Assembly (NCBI RefSeq): GCF_963169125.1
Contig: NC_084802.1
Location: forward strand, 32,828,107-32,892,106
Direction: 5' to 3'
DNA length: 64,000 nucleotides
Origin: Humulus lupulus
Taxonomy: Eukaryota > Streptophyta > Magnoliopsida > Rosales > Cannabaceae
Position numbers and translations under genes: made by a program
The notes under the pieces: model-generated
Database searches by the model: none
Seen by the model: only the letters and a program-made list of their open reading frames with translations
Told to the model about the DNA's origin: nothing
Shown here: piece by piece, positions 22,531 to 35,286 of the stretch
How positions within the stretch are numbered: the stretch's first letter is position 1
How the letters are laid out: every line of letters begins with the position of its first letter

Positions 22531-23790
22531 TCTCTAACCTCTCTCTCTTTAACTTTAAAGAATCTCAAGTTTTCTTCAAGAAACTCATAAAAGAAAGTGC
22601 TTGACTTTGTGAGTTTAAGGCTTGCTCAATCCCAATTCTCATTTCCTCTTAGAAAAAGCCTCAAGCATCAATGGAGTGCTAGGAAGTAGATATTTGGGAC
22701 AGCGATACAAATTGTGTGTAAGCCTTTGGTTGTGTTTTTACAAGGAAGAAGAAGAAGTTCAAAGTGGTGGTTCAACTAGGGTTTTGAAGCTTCAAGATGT
22801 TTGAAGAACTTTGATCAACTACAAGGGTTTGCATCATCTAAACTCTATTTTTCTTGGTCTATGTCTAGCATGATTTTGTTTAGATTCTAAATATTGTGGT
22901 GGTGTAATCTCACTCTCCCCCAATAGATATTGCCTGCCACTTCCCCATATGTGGTCGTACTCCTTACGCCTAGAGCTCATCAACCAGCTTCAAATGTGGC
23001 TACTTAGGAAGGAGAAGAACAAGGCTTGTGTGCTGAACAAGATGTACCTAGTGCACTAAGCCCACTTAACACAATCTTACCATTATGTAAACAAAGTATT
23101 TACCATGTAATTATATTAAGCATTGTAATTAGCTTTTATTAAAGGGCTTTAAGCATCCACAAACCGCCTATAAATAAGGTTGAGATCTAGTGGTAAAAAT
23201 TTGCTTAATACCCTAATATACTTAAAGCCCAACAAGGCAGTCAAGCGAACCAACCCAGCCCACATTGATACAAATAAATAAGCCCATACTCATTAAATGG
23301 GCCATACAACGTTCAACCCATATCCAGGTCAAAATCCATATTCATCCAGTCAACCAAATGGATAAAATGAAATAACTGTAGAATCAATTAGAAGGGGGGG
23401 GGGGGGGGGGGGGCTCCCATGATATTCAAAGAACATTTTCTTTGAACGAGTTAGACGATACGATGAGGATAGAGGGCAACAGTACTAAGGAAGAATCTAT
23501 AAAACGAAGTCTAGAGAAGTCGTCAAGGATCACCTGATATCTAATACTCAAACCAATTACTTTTACTTAGAGAGTTGAATCAGTCATCCGACTAGGACTT
23601 TGCCCTCAAGCTCTGTCGACATATTTATTTATTTCTTTCATTCATCATTATCATTAATCATTCTATTAGTTATATTTATTACTTCATTCTGTTACAATCA
23701 AACTAACTTGAGCATCATTGTTTCTTTAGCTGACACCCCACCAATGCTCCCAAAAGAATTCTTATCTCCTTATTTGTTCTTGGCAAGTTG
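22531..23790. other. Unassigned, LTR-like DNA with a 20-base G run
   Basis: I see no gene. A TATA-like CCTATAAATAAGG near 23171 and a preceding pyrimidine-rich part resemble an LTR promoter, but I could not fix ends or a target duplication. A pure G run of 20 bases lies at 23394-23413. Confidence 0.35.
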
Positions 23791-24025
23791 CTAGTGCCCA
23801 ATTGTAGAAAATCACATCTACATAAACAGATGCCAAATTGCAAACCCAAAGAGAACTTGAGCATTGCAAGTTCTTAGTCAATAACACTACTTGTGGACTA
23901 GGTCTGATTAAAGAATGAACTGCATGAAATTGTACTGGCTCTTGCTTCTATTATGGCTGGCACCACGACGATGTTTTACATGCTCTCTTCATTTGTCCTT
24001 TATCTTTTCAAGTTTGGAGGTTGAT

Positions 24026-26453
24026 TGTAACGACCAAAATTCCCTAATGTGGCTTAATGCTTGGATTAGGGGGTCGGGAGGGCCATAATTGGTTTATTAT
24101 GCAATTAAATGATTATATGCATGATTATGTGAGTTATATTATTATATGATGATAAATGCATGCATGTGGGTTCACTTTTCATTATAAGGGCATTTTGGTA
24201 ATTTGGCCCATTGAGGGCATATCTGTATATTTTCATGCATGTTGGGGATTTATGAATGAGGCCACATTATTATGTGGATATGTTCAAGCTATTCAGCATG
24301 AGACGTTCTTAGAATGTAAGTTAGCGGTTTGGTCATAAAGGGGTTATTTACGGGGCTCGGGGTGAGTCTTGGGGTAATGTGATGATTAGTACATTACCGG
24401 GAATTAAAGGGTAATGGGATTTGATTTATTAATTATTTGAGAATATTGAGAATAACGGGAATTAGAGGACGTTAATTGTGATTAACGGGATTAGAGAAGA
24501 AATGACACTTTTGTCCTTGGTGGTTGTTAAGGAAATAATTAGGCATGGGGGCATTTTGGTCTTTGACCAAGGGTTATATTTTAACTAGCTGGTTGTAGAG
24601 GCTTAAGGCAGCCAAAACAGAGTTCTCATCCTCTACCTCTCGATCCTTTCTTTTTCTTCTTCTTCGGCTTGGAGTTTTGAAGCTTAGCTTGAGGATTCAT
24701 CTTGGGAATCAACGCTTGAGGTCCTAGGCTAGTGTTCAACCATTGAAGGGGGGTTAATTTTGAGTTGGAGGTAAGAATTTCAGTTCAAGTTTATGGTTTT
24801 TGCCCTGTTTTCTAGCTGGTTTTTACTTGATATTTTGAACTGAATAGATGGGAATTTGATGAGGTTTTCAATAGTTTAAAGCTTAGGTTTTGTTGGTTGA
24901 ATGATGGGTAAGTTGTGGTAATGCTTGGGTGTGATTTCTGGGTTGATTAGTGAATGTTTTTGGTTGGTTTTAATGGAGAAAATGGCAAGGGGGTTGTGTT
25001 TGTGGGGTCAAGTCGCGACTTGGCCGAGGCAAGTTGCGGCTCACCCTTAGTACCCCAGGTAGAGTGCTCTCTGACTTGGGGGCGCGCTGTGACTCACTAG
25101 GCCAAGTCGCGGCCCGCCCCTTCCTTTTGTGCCAGGGAGGAGTTTTTCAAGGGTTAGGCTTGGGGTTTCTTTTCCTAAGGCTCGGGATCGAATCTACTAA
25201 CCATTTTAGTACGATTCAAGGTCCCGGGAGCGATGTTTAGACCATGAATCCTTTATGATTTATTTTATTAATGGGATTCTATATTTGGTTATGACTAGGT
25301 GACCACTAAGGAACTTAAGGACTGATCGTTCTCAAAGGTCGTTCTTTTATTATTTTTCGCTTGAACCAGAGGTAAGAAAAATGCACCCAGTATGTGACAT
25401 GCATGGTTATTGATGAGGCATGTTGAGTGCTCTATATGTGGACATTGATTGCATATTAAAGGCTTAGCAATCTTGCTTACTTGTGAGTGGTACTAACTTA
25501 TTAGTCAGAATCGGCAATGGTGTCAGTATTGACTGTGAAGCTGTGACTTATTAGTCAAGTTCGGTAGTAGTACTGAGCACTGGTCGTATGGAATTGACCT
25601 ATGAGTCAAGAACAATATTAGCGTGTTTGATGCAAGCCGAAAAGATTAGATCTAATTGACATAAGCATTATCAACATAAGCATGAAATGCTTGACCGACC
25701 TTAAGTTTGATGAAAACAAAAGCGCTTGTCCAGTCTAAAGGCTAGTTACTTAGAGCCAGAGCCAAAAGGCTCAGGTGACCGTAATGTCACATGGCTTAGG
25801 GTGTGGAGCCCAAGTTCGTGACTTATTAGTTACTTATCTGGTTCAAGTTCGTGACTTATTAGTCACTCATCTAGTTCAAGTTCGTGACTTATTAGTCACT
25901 TATCTGATTGGGCTGCAAGCCCCGTCATGATTATCGTAATCATTATTGATATTCACTTATTTGATTGGGCTGCAAGCCCCAGCATGATTATCATAATCAT
26001 TCATTAACATTGTATGCTTGCAATAATAAGTTTTCTTGCTAAGTCTTGGCTCACGGGTGCTATGTGGTGCAGGTAAAGGGAAAGAAAAGCTTACCCAACC
26101 TTGAGTGGAGAGCTTAGGTGGCGATGTGTACATATGCGGTCGCTTGACCACCACGGCCAAGGTGTTTCTCAAGGGAACTAGGGGTTAACCCTACATTTTG
26201 CAGCTTAGGTCGGCGGGTTGTAATTTTTATACTGTAATGACCATTATGGATTATAAATAACTTGTAAACATTTTATGGGCCCATGTACAGTTTTATGTTT
26301 TAAATAAAATAGATCAATTCCTTTTGATCAAGATTTTTCACCTTAGCCTATTAATAACACCTAGATGCTCGTTTATAACCAAATGACTCGTTTAGCGAGT
26401 TAAGCATTGTTTAAAGTTCACAGTAACGGTCTTGGAGTAACCAGGGTGTTACA
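24026..26453 (+). mobile_element. Tekay-like solo LTR on the plus strand
   Basis: This LTR is 2428 bp, from TGTAACGACC to GGGTGTTACA, with perfect duplications TTGAT (24021-24025 and 26454-26458). Its layout matches the LTRs of the complete Tekay element but in the opposite orientation, including palindromic AGTCA-type repeats (25490-25900) and a GC-rich cassette (25008-25125). There is no internal region. It interrupts the LINE frame exactly. Confidence 0.93.
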
Positions 26454-26458
26454 TTGAT

Positions 26459-27188
26459 AATATTTTGGGGTCTCGTTAAGCAAACACTCTCTTGGAGTAT
26501 TGTTGGAACTTTGCAAGCAATACTTTCTACTTTGTCTTATTCAGACTTTGGTTCACTTATTGTTTATGCTTGGACTATTTGGGGAGAGCAGAACAAAGCT
26601 AAACATGGTTCTCCTTATCGTAATGGTTATGTTCTTCTCCAATGGGCATATCAGTATTATGAGATTTAGTTAAGAGCTCAGTTGTTTCAACCCCATTTTG
26701 ATTTACGTTAGGCTTCTGTGAACCCAACCTTTTGGACATCCCCTCGCCCAGGTTCTCTTAAGTTAAATGTGGATCCTAGAATCAATCTTGAGAATGACCT
26801 AATTGGTTTTGGTACGATTGTTTGTGATTCAGAAGGTTTTCCGTTAGGTTCTTTTGCAAAGCGTCTTCCAAGTTTCTTGTCTCCAAAAGATGCTAAGGCT
26901 TTGACCATTTCTTTTGCTTTGACTTGGTGCTTGGAACTTGTTTTTTTTTTAATTTCTACTATTAATAGTGACTCAGAGGTTTTTGTTCACTATGTTCTCT
27001 CTTCAATTAATAGACTTTTTTTCCACTATGGTTGTCTTATTATGAACATTAGATCATTGTTATCTGTCTTTCCAGGTGTATGTCTGACTCATGTAAAACG
27101 TAATGGTAATAACACTGCTCATGGTCTAGCTAGATGTACACTTCACCTAAAAAAAGTTACTTGGAAGAAATTCCAACATGTATTATGA
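26459..27188 (+). pseudogene. LINE RNase H-like domain, decayed
   Basis: The open frame 26718-27188 encodes an RNase H-like domain of the type at the end of plant L1 LINE ORF2 proteins. It opens with FWTSPRPGSLKLNVD (first catalytic Asp) and ends with VKRNGNNTAHGLAR, the usual final motif. The Glu usually found near AEALAI is Lys here (AKALTI), and the middle Asp may be the one in NSDSEVF. Two in-frame stops (near 26667 and 26709) separate it from the upstream WGEQN part. It is therefore a dead copy. RNase H in a LINE would remove the RNA strand after target-primed reverse transcription. Confidence 0.75.
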
Positions 27189-27245
27189 CTTGTGTACTCT
27201 TTTGGTCAAATTTAAAAAAAAAAAAATCACAATAAATGTAATGTA

Positions 27246-28104
27246 GACCATCTCCAATACAAGGTGTAAATTTTGTGCCAAATTTAGCACAAAAAATGAG
27301 TTAATGCTATATTTGGCCAAATATTTACAATTGTGCTCTAATGCACACGATGCAAATTAACACAAAAAATCAATAATTCATTTAATATTTATTGAGAATA
27401 TACAAAAATTAATTTTTTTTATTAATCCAAATTATGTACTCCAATAAATTTGTCATTAAAAGAAATAAAAAAAATGATGTATGATTGATCATTAATTGTC
27501 AATTACTAAATTATAATAATAAGTGATAAAGAAAAGAGTAGCATTTATTAATGTGTCAAATTTGGCACAACTTTTAGTATGTGCCAAATTTGGCGTACTT
27601 TTTGGAACACTATTGGAGTCATATTTTTTTGTAACATGTGCTAAATATAACATTGCACTAGCTTTTTGACACTCCATTGGAGATGCTCCATCTCCAATAT
27701 AAGATGTAAATTTTGTGTCAAATTTAGTACAAAAAATGAGTTAATGCTTTATTTGACCCAATATTTGCAATTGTGCTCCAAAGCACAATATGCAAATTAA
27801 CACAAAAAGGTCAATAATTCATTTAATATTTATTGAGAACATACAAAAATTAATTTTTTTTTTATTTTATATTTTCTAAATTATGTATTCCAATAAATTT
27901 GTCATTAAAAAAAATTAAAAATTTTATATGGTTGGTCATTAATTGTCAACTACTCAATTATAATAATTAGTGGCAAAATGATAAATAAAAAAAGTAGCAT
28001 TTATTGATGTGCCAACTTTTTAGAACACCATGGAGTTATACTTTTTGTAAGATGTGCTAAATATAGCATTGAACCAGTTTTTTGGCACTCCATTGGAGAT
28101 GCTC
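27246..28104. mobile_element. Two head-to-tail MITE copies
   Basis: Units at about 27246-27688 and 27689-28104 share most of their sequence and order. Each runs from CATCTCCAATA to CCATTGGAGATGCTC, so each has inverted ends built on CATCTCCAAT. They meet at a shared end with no spacer. No clear target duplication was found, so the superfamily (hAT or PIF/Harbinger) is open. They are AT-rich and non-coding. Confidence 0.7.
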
Positions 28105-28238
28105 TAAGAGAACTCACAATGGATGAGCTAAACTAGCTATTTTTTTAAAATATAGAGAAAAATGGTAAAAATGAGCTTACAGTGGGTGAGCGAATTTGAG
28201 CTATTTTACACATTTTTTACCTTAATGAATAGTATTAC
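28105..28238. mobile_element. MITE fragment
   Basis: The text CTCACAATGGATGAGC and, about 60 bp on, CTTACAGTGGGTGAGC is typical of another short plant MITE. The copy is cut by the LTR starting at 28239. The assignment is tentative. Confidence 0.4.
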
Positions 28239-28794
28239 TGTAACGTCCAAAAATTCCCTAATATGACTTAGTGCCTTGATTAGGGGGACAGAAGGGCAAT
28301 AACTGGTTTATTGTATTATTATGTGATAATATGCATGATTATGTGAGTTGTATTATTACATGGCTGTATTTGCATGCATGTGGACTCGTTTCTTATTAGT
28401 AGGGCATTTTAGTAATTTTGGCCAGTTGAGGACATATTTGTATATTTGTGTATATATGGATTGAGACCAAATTATTATGTGGATATATTTGGGTTATTCG
28501 ACATGAGGCGATCCTAGGGAGCAAGTTAGCAATTTAGTCATAACGGGGTCAAATGCCCGACTCAGGGCGAACCTAGGGTATTTTGATAATTTAGTACATT
28601 ACCGGGATTGGTCAGGTAATGGGAAATTATTTGGTAATTAGTTGAGGATATTGGAAGTAACGGGAATTACAAGGCGTTAATTATGATTAATGGAATATGT
28701 GACCAAAGACAAATTTGCCCTCGAGGGCATAAGGAGGCAAGGCTTAGGCTAAGGGGCATTTAGGTCATTTTGTGCCAACATTAGTGTAACGTTC
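28239..28794 (+). mobile_element. Tekay-like LTR, first 556 bp (outermost level of the stack)
   Basis: It starts TGTAACGTCC and aligns in order with the first part of the solo LTR at 24026 (CTAATNNGNCTTAGTGCCTTGATTAGG, TTACCGGGATTG, GGGGCATTTAGGTCA). It is interrupted at 28795 by a second LTR of the same lineage. The rest is not in the window, presumably beyond the right edge after the whole stack. Confidence 0.8.
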
Positions 28795-29852
28795 CAAATT
28801 CCCTAATGTGGCTTAGTGCCTTGATTAGGGGGGGGGGGGTAGGAGGGAATACTTAGTTTATTGTGTTATTATGTGATTATATGCATGATTATGTGAGTCA
28901 TATTATTATATGATTGTGTTTGCATGCATGTTGGCCCGTTTCTTATTAGAAGGATATTTTCGTAATTGTGACCATTGATGGCATATTTGTATATCTGTGC
29001 ATATATGTGATATATGTGTGAGACCACATTATTATGTGGATATATTTTAGATACTCGGCACGAGGCGAACCTAGGAAGCAAGTTAGCATTTAGTCATAAC
29101 GGGGTCAAATATCGGGCTCGGGGTGAGCCTAGGGGTAATTTGGTACTTAGTACATTACCGAGATTGAGCAGGTAATGAGAAATTATTTGGTAATTATTTG
29201 AGGATATTGGAAGTAACGAGAATTGTGAGACGTTAATTATGATTAACGGGACAATTAGCTAATGACAAGTTTTCCCTTGTGGCATAGGAATGCAAGACAA
29301 AGGGTAAGGGGCATATATGTCATTTGGGAGGCAAACCAGTGATTAGTCACCTTCTTCCCTTGGCTGAAGGAACAAAACATAACACTCTAGTCTCCTATTT
29401 TTCCCTCTCAATTGTTCTCTTTGTCTCTCTTCTCTTTTGGTCTGAATTTTCGGAGGAAACCAAAGAATTATTGAGGCTTAGGTTTGGGAATTCAAAGCTT
29501 GAGCTTTAGGATTGAATTGCAGTAGCTAAAAGGATTCAATTCACAGCTGAGGTAAAGACTACAAACTCTATTTTAGTTGGTATTTTACTGTGGTTTTAGT
29601 TGCTCTTGAGCTTGTAAGTTCAAGGTTTTGGTTTGAGTTTTTGGCAGTGTTTTGTATGTGTTTAAGTTGGGTTTTTCTGTTGAGATTGAGGTGTGATGTT
29701 TGGGATTGTTTAATAATGATTTTTCGTGAGTTTTGGGCTGAGGAAAACATGGATGGCTGGTTTCGCAGGGTCGCGTCGCAGCCCTGTTCTTGGGCGCCGC
29801 GGCTCGTGCGAACCCCAGGGCCTAAGATGGGCTTTGTCTTGGTGGTGCGCCG

Positions 29853-31027
29853 TGTCACGGGCTGACATTTTGATAGTGTAAATGCCCGTGCCACACCTCG
29901 ACTCCTCTGAGTGAAGGTCAACCTTCCAACCATTCAGATAAGATTGGGCACATTTTTTGCGCGATTGTGTGCCAATGCACACTTTCGTCTCTCGAACAAC
30001 TCTTGTCGAGTCATGCTCTCAAGCATCTATGAGTGCAACCATGCATCAAGGCTAACTAGCCAAGACACTCACACTGTCCATAGGTTCTCACTATGGCAAG
30101 GAAAATCCCAACACCGATGCTCACTCAGACATTCGCAAGCCAAGGTAGCATGTGTGGCCAAGAGCCAACACCACACTGACGTGCCAACACCTCTCATCAT
30201 GCCCCATTCGATATTATCTGAATAGCTCCTGTCACAGACCAAGGACTCCCATATGTCCATGGTCCAATCCTCAAGGCACCATGCCTTCACGCATGTTGGC
30301 AGGCCCTCGAGACTAGCTGCCAGACTAGTAGCACACACTAGACCTCTGTCCTTCTCAAGCATTGCGCACTCTTCAATGCCTGTATGCTAGCAAGTCCCAC
30401 GAATGACTTCCCATGCCATCTCATGTTGAGACTCATGGCCATGGCGCACCACGACATCTCTCAGAGGTTTGGGCCACGTTTCATGCAAGCAACATCCCGG
30501 CAAGCCAAGGGAACCGTGCCCATAAACCTCTGGCAGCACACTTCGACGCACTACCGGGGCGGCTCGGTAATGTCCATGAGTACTCCTACTCATGGAGACA
30601 TATGAGTCCCCTCGTGGTCCTCATATGCCTACCCTACTAGTCCTCCCAAATAGTAGTAGCTCACTTGACGCACCTACGCCAGGGGGTGGTGGAGAGCTGA
30701 CACCAGGTGCTCCCCTTACTAAGAGCCTTCTGAGCTTTTAGCCTTCTACCAGGAACATATATGATTTTTGCTTGGGAGACATATTTGGCTCTCAGCTCAG
30801 CAATTCTCTGAATCTCTCAAATCCAATCGTACCATTGCGTTCATTGACCCTTCAATATGAAACCTACCAAGTCCCGTCCATTTCCGGCAAAATATTGAAG
30901 ATATTTACAAAAATGCCATTGCCGTACAAACTAGGCATCAGCATGCTCACCAGCCTGCACCCTCGCATGCGCATCTGACTAAGCATCATCCTAGCTTGTA
31001 ACATACCCTCAAGGCTGGAATGTTACA
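29853..31027 (+). mobile_element. Solo LTR of another gypsy-like family
   Basis: This 1175 bp insert starts TGTCACGGGC and ends GGAATGTTACA. It breaks the host LTR between GTGCGCCG and TGACCCTCAAGG. The flanking 5-mers are CGCCG and CACTG. They differ at two places, both explained by CpG deamination, so they can be one old duplication. It is richer in GC than its surroundings. The open frames on both strands have no recognisable domains. The orientation is uncertain. Confidence 0.65.
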
Positions 31028-31075
31028 CACTGTGACCCTCAAGGGCAAGTTGCGGCCCGCCCCCTGGACCCAGAC

Positions 31076-33749
31076 TGTAATGCCCTACTACCTAGGGACC
31101 ATTACGGTGTGCATTTTAAAACAGTGCTAAACTCGCTAATTTAGTCATTTGGCCATAATTGTGTAACTAAGTATGATTAACAATTTAGGGTTAAAATTTT
31201 CGGTTAAGAGACAACGTTTCACGAAAACATTTACTATATACATTGGGATCCCAAAAATATAATTTAAAGGTTAATTACAATAAAATATTTACAATCAGCC
31301 GACCTAAGCGGCAAAATAGGGTTTATCCCTAGTTTCTCTTTAAACCCTCGGTCATGGTGGTCGAGCAGCCGCATATGTACACATTGTCACCTAAGCTCTC
31401 CAACTCAACGATGGTTCAACTTTCTTTTGCCTTTACCTGCACCACATAGCACCCGTGAGCCGAAGCTCAGTAAGAAAACTCAATATGCTCATGAACAGGT
31501 AATAACATGTTACCAAATCATAATAGGCATGCCTAGCAATAATAGCCCTATTCATGCATGCAAATAAATCCAAATAATGATTGTGGGTCTTGCCCTTTGT
31601 ATGGATGACTTATGGGCCCTGCCCTTTGTATTGATGACTATCAAGTCATAATGAAAATAGATGGCCAATGTGTCCATCTAAAATAAGTGACTCAAATAAG
31701 TGATAATTAAGTCACGCACTGGGGCTCCGTACCCTAATTAGATGGGTGAATATCACTTTATGATTTTGGTAATCATACTGGGGCTTGTAGCCCTAATCAG
31801 ATGAGTGAGTCATACTTTGGGCTCCACACCCTAATCAGATAGATGACTAAAGAGTCACACTTTGGGATCTGCACCCTAATCAGATAAGTGCCTAATGAGC
31901 GAGTCACGAACTTGGGCTCGGCACCTATAGCCATGTGACGTTGCAGTCACTTGAGCGTTTTGGCCCTAACTCTAAGTAGCTAGCCTTTAGACTAGACAAG
32001 CGCTTTTAGTTTTCATCGAACTTGAGGTCGATCAAGCATTAATTCTCATGATGATTCATTCAATGCTTATGTTGATTAGATCTAATCATTTCGGCTTGTG
32101 TTGAACACATCAATGTCATTCTTGACTCTTAAGTCAATACCATACGACTCATGCCGACTTCTAACTCATAGGTCAGTGCCACTCACAAGTAAGCAATGCA
32201 ACCAGGCATATATCATATGTCAAATATCCAAATGTAGGGCATTCAACATGCTTACTTAACAATCACTAGCATAATGATTATCATGCACATTTACAGAGAC
32301 TCAAGTTTTGATCAATTCCATATTCAATATTCATGTCATGCCCTAATCACATGTATCTCATGCATCACATAATGGGTGCAGTTTTCTTACCTTTGGTCCA
32401 AGCACAGGTTACCAATAAACAAGCCACAAGCATGATCCCGTTTCCAAGCCCCTAACGATAACCTAGTCACAACCATAATATAAAACCTCATCAAAATGAG
32501 TAAATAAATACTTCCAAACTCAACCCAAGCCTCCGGGATGTCGAATCCCACTCAACTGGGTAGTAGGATCGATCCCAGGCCCCCAGAGTTAAGTTCCCAT
32601 GACTAAAAACCAAATCTGGGAAAAATTTCCCTTAAGCGCCGCGACCCTCCAAACCCTATGCCGCGGCCTGCCTCCAGATAGAAGCCAACCTCTTCTCTGA
32701 CTGCACCTTGTGCCGCGGCGCTCCAACACAATGCCGCGGCCCTACCTACAAATCAGCCAACCTCCCCATTCTTCAAGCCTGGACCGTGGCGCCCAAGAAC
32801 AAGGTCGCGGCCGAACCACGAACCCAGCCAAAAACCTCATTTTCTCCATTTAAAAACCTTCCAAAAACCTAGCCAAACATATCCAAATCCCAAAATCAAA
32901 GTTCCCAAACATCCTAATTTTCCAATACCAATAAAACCCAAGCTTCAATCAAATAAAAAACTCATCAAATCATAAAATCCAATCAAAGCTTAAAAACTTT
33001 AAAAACTCAGAACTTAAAACTTGGATTACCTCCGATTGAGTTGTTTTCCAACTAAATCCTCCGGCTAATAAGCTTATAATCTTCCCTAGAATCGCTATGC
33101 CTCGATCCTCGCTTGAATCCGAGTCCTAAAACTCAAGTTTCCTTCGAAAATGTGATCGGGTGTCGAAAATAGAACTTTGAGGGAGAGAGAACGTTCTGAA
33201 TGTTCTTTTTATTTCTTAACAGGTTACCTCAAGCTTAAGTAACGTCAAGAAAATCCTAATGCTCGGGGTCCCAAAAATGCCCCCGAGGGTAAAATAGTCA
33301 AAACTCTCAGAATTTCCCCCTGATCTCACTAACTCCCAATTTATCGTCAAATATTTATTCCCATTACTCAATATCCCGGTAATGTGCTAAATACCCCTTA
33401 ACTCACTCCAAGTCAAGTATAAATCCCATTGTGACTTTCCCACTAGCTTGCTTCCTAGGATCGTCTCGTGCTGAGTAACCCATGCATAACCAAATAATAA
33501 TGAAGCACCACACACATATCACATATATGCCAAATATGCCCAAAATGACCAAAATATGAAAATTGCACAATTAAACAGAAATGGGCCCACATGCATATTT
33601 AATACACTTAAACATGCATATCTAGTCATATTATGATATAACTCACATAATCATGCATATAATCATTTAATGGCATAATAAATCAATTATGGCCTTCCCG
33701 GCCTCCTAATCAAGGTCCTAAGCCTTATTAGGAAATTTGGGTCATTACA
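31076..33749 (-). mobile_element. Tekay-like solo LTR on the minus strand
   Basis: This LTR is 2674 bp, from TGTAATGCCC to GGGTCATTACA on the plus strand, with perfect duplications CAGAC (31071-31075 and 33750-33754). It has the family's TGACTNATNAGTCA-like repeats (31660-32170) and a well-developed GC-rich cassette (32636-32815) with four or more CCGCGG-type cores. There is no internal region. Confidence 0.92.
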
Positions 33750-34492
33750 CAGACAAGAGGGACTTTCTGTCTGGGAGGCGTGCCGCAGCCCTTAGGGGCA
33801 AGTCGCAGCTCGCCTGGCCATTTTTGGCCACCTTGGGTTTTAATGATGGAATTTCAAACCTAAAAGCTCGAGATTGAATCTACTACCCGGTTTGGTAGAA
33901 TTCGAGGTCCCAAAGGCTAGGACTGAAGAAAATACATATTACAGGATCTTTATTTATTTTCATGAAATTTACATATTATCAAACAAACATGAAAATTCCT
34001 AGAACATGTTCCTATGAAATTGATATAAATACAGAGTAAAGTAAAAGCTTACGTTACGCAGCGAAACTGGAACAACTCATTCCCTCTATCTCTCTAACCC
34101 TTGATTCATTTATGTAGCAGAGTATTATCAAGATATTGAACTAGATTAGCAACACAGTCTTCCTCATCAAGCCTTTGATCAACCTAGAACTAGTGTGGGT
34201 TGGTTCTCAACACATGAGATAGAGATCTAGAAGAGAAGAAGAGATAATGACTAAGAAATGATTAGATTGTCTAGGTTTTCACTTACCCAATGAATCAACT
34301 GAGACTAACTTCCTTATGAAAACCCTAGATATCATATTCCTTATACAGGCAACTTAATGGGCTTTATTTAAATTTAAATTAATTAAAATAATAAATAAAA
34401 AGATAAAAGCCTTGGGCTCCCACAAATGAACTTGGGCCCAGTCTCTTTGTTTTGAATTTAAATCTCAATTGGACCTAAATTCAAAACCTTTT

Positions 34493-35075
34493 TGTTGACC
34501 CTTGATTTGGTCAACGAGACGGAGTCAAATAAAACGATAGAAATTAGATGATTCAAGTCAAGAAGATAAATGACACAAGCATTTATAGTGGTTCGGCCCC
34601 AAGTGATGGTAACGACCTACGTCCACTTAGTGTTCTTATTAATGTAAAGGGAACCTGTGATCAGTAAACAAGGGTTTACTGAGTTTCACAAGCTCAGTAA
34701 TAGATACAAAGAATTATGTAAGAACAATTATTTTCTCTCCCAGTCTCCCAAAAAAATCCCTCTCATGAGCCCTTTTAGTCTTATTTATAGGCTCAAGGAT
34801 CTACCTATGGGCCAATGGGCCTTGAATACATTTAATACAAACATATCTGAATAATAATGGAAATGACACTTTTTACATAAATACAGGATCAAATATCTCT
34901 AGAAAATATCTGACATATTGCGACCAACCCTGGTCGCCTATGAAATATCCTCTTTGCCGTGTGAATTCTCCTCTGGTCGATGGTCGACCAGAACATAACC
35001 ACTTAAATTGCCACGCGCATCTCACGTGCGTACTAATCTCGACACATCATCAAGTGAATCTTTTTTGGGTAAACA
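34493..35075 (-). repeat. 3' LTR of the Tat element
   Basis: This 583 bp LTR runs TGTTTACCC to GGGTCAACA on the minus strand. It has a TATA box (CCTATAAATAAG, minus strand, near 34783). Near 34970-34993 is an almost perfect palindrome around GGTCGATGGTCGACC. Confidence 0.93.
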
Positions 35076-35091
35076 TTTGCCCCCCAAGTTT
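35076..35091 (-). other. Polypurine tract of the Tat element
   Basis: On the minus strand AACTTGGGGGGCAAA lies directly before the 3' LTR. An 11-base copy of its core (ACTTGGGGGGC) also occurs at 38758-38768. Confidence 0.85.
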
Positions 35092-35286
35092 ATTTTACCG
35101 TGACAAGCATTTAATAAACTTACTCAACCAGCTACTCGTCTGACTTGTCACATCTGTCAGCACCTTTTCAAAAAAGTACGCAATCATGACTTTTACAGTT
35201 TCCTAAAAATATTTCGACGGCTAATGCGATTTCCCATACATCAAAATCTTTCTCCCATCATTACTTTTTAACTACACCATGATCAG

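Larger units (their letters stand above)
23930..27226 (+). mobile_element. 3' end of an L1-type LINE, split by a solo LTR
   Basis: The left piece (to 24025) encodes the end of an RT-associated zinc-finger region with the pattern HALFICP...VWRL. After the solo LTR the same frame continues through WGLVKQTLSW and AWTIWGEQNKAKHG, then an RNase H-like domain. The element ends in a poly(A) run (about 27210-27223). No endonuclease or RT core is visible upstream, so it is 5' truncated or rearranged. I could not find the LINE's own target duplication. Confidence 0.7.
28795..33923 (+). mobile_element. Second Tekay-like LTR, interrupted three times
   Basis: It starts TGTAACGTTCC at 28795; the preceding 5-mer is ATTAG. 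Own sequence: 28795-29852, 31033-31075 and 33755-33923, about 1.27 kb, matching the first half of the LTR at 24026. At about 33923 it is cut by the Copia element. A 12-base G run is at 28828-28839. The GC-rich cassette of this LTR (from about 29768) is split by two of the insertions. Confidence 0.8.

Noticed and set aside
30069..30640. Overlapping open frames on both strands in a GC-richer block
   Set aside because: They lie inside the solo LTR 29853-31027, have no domain, and overlap each other on opposite strands.
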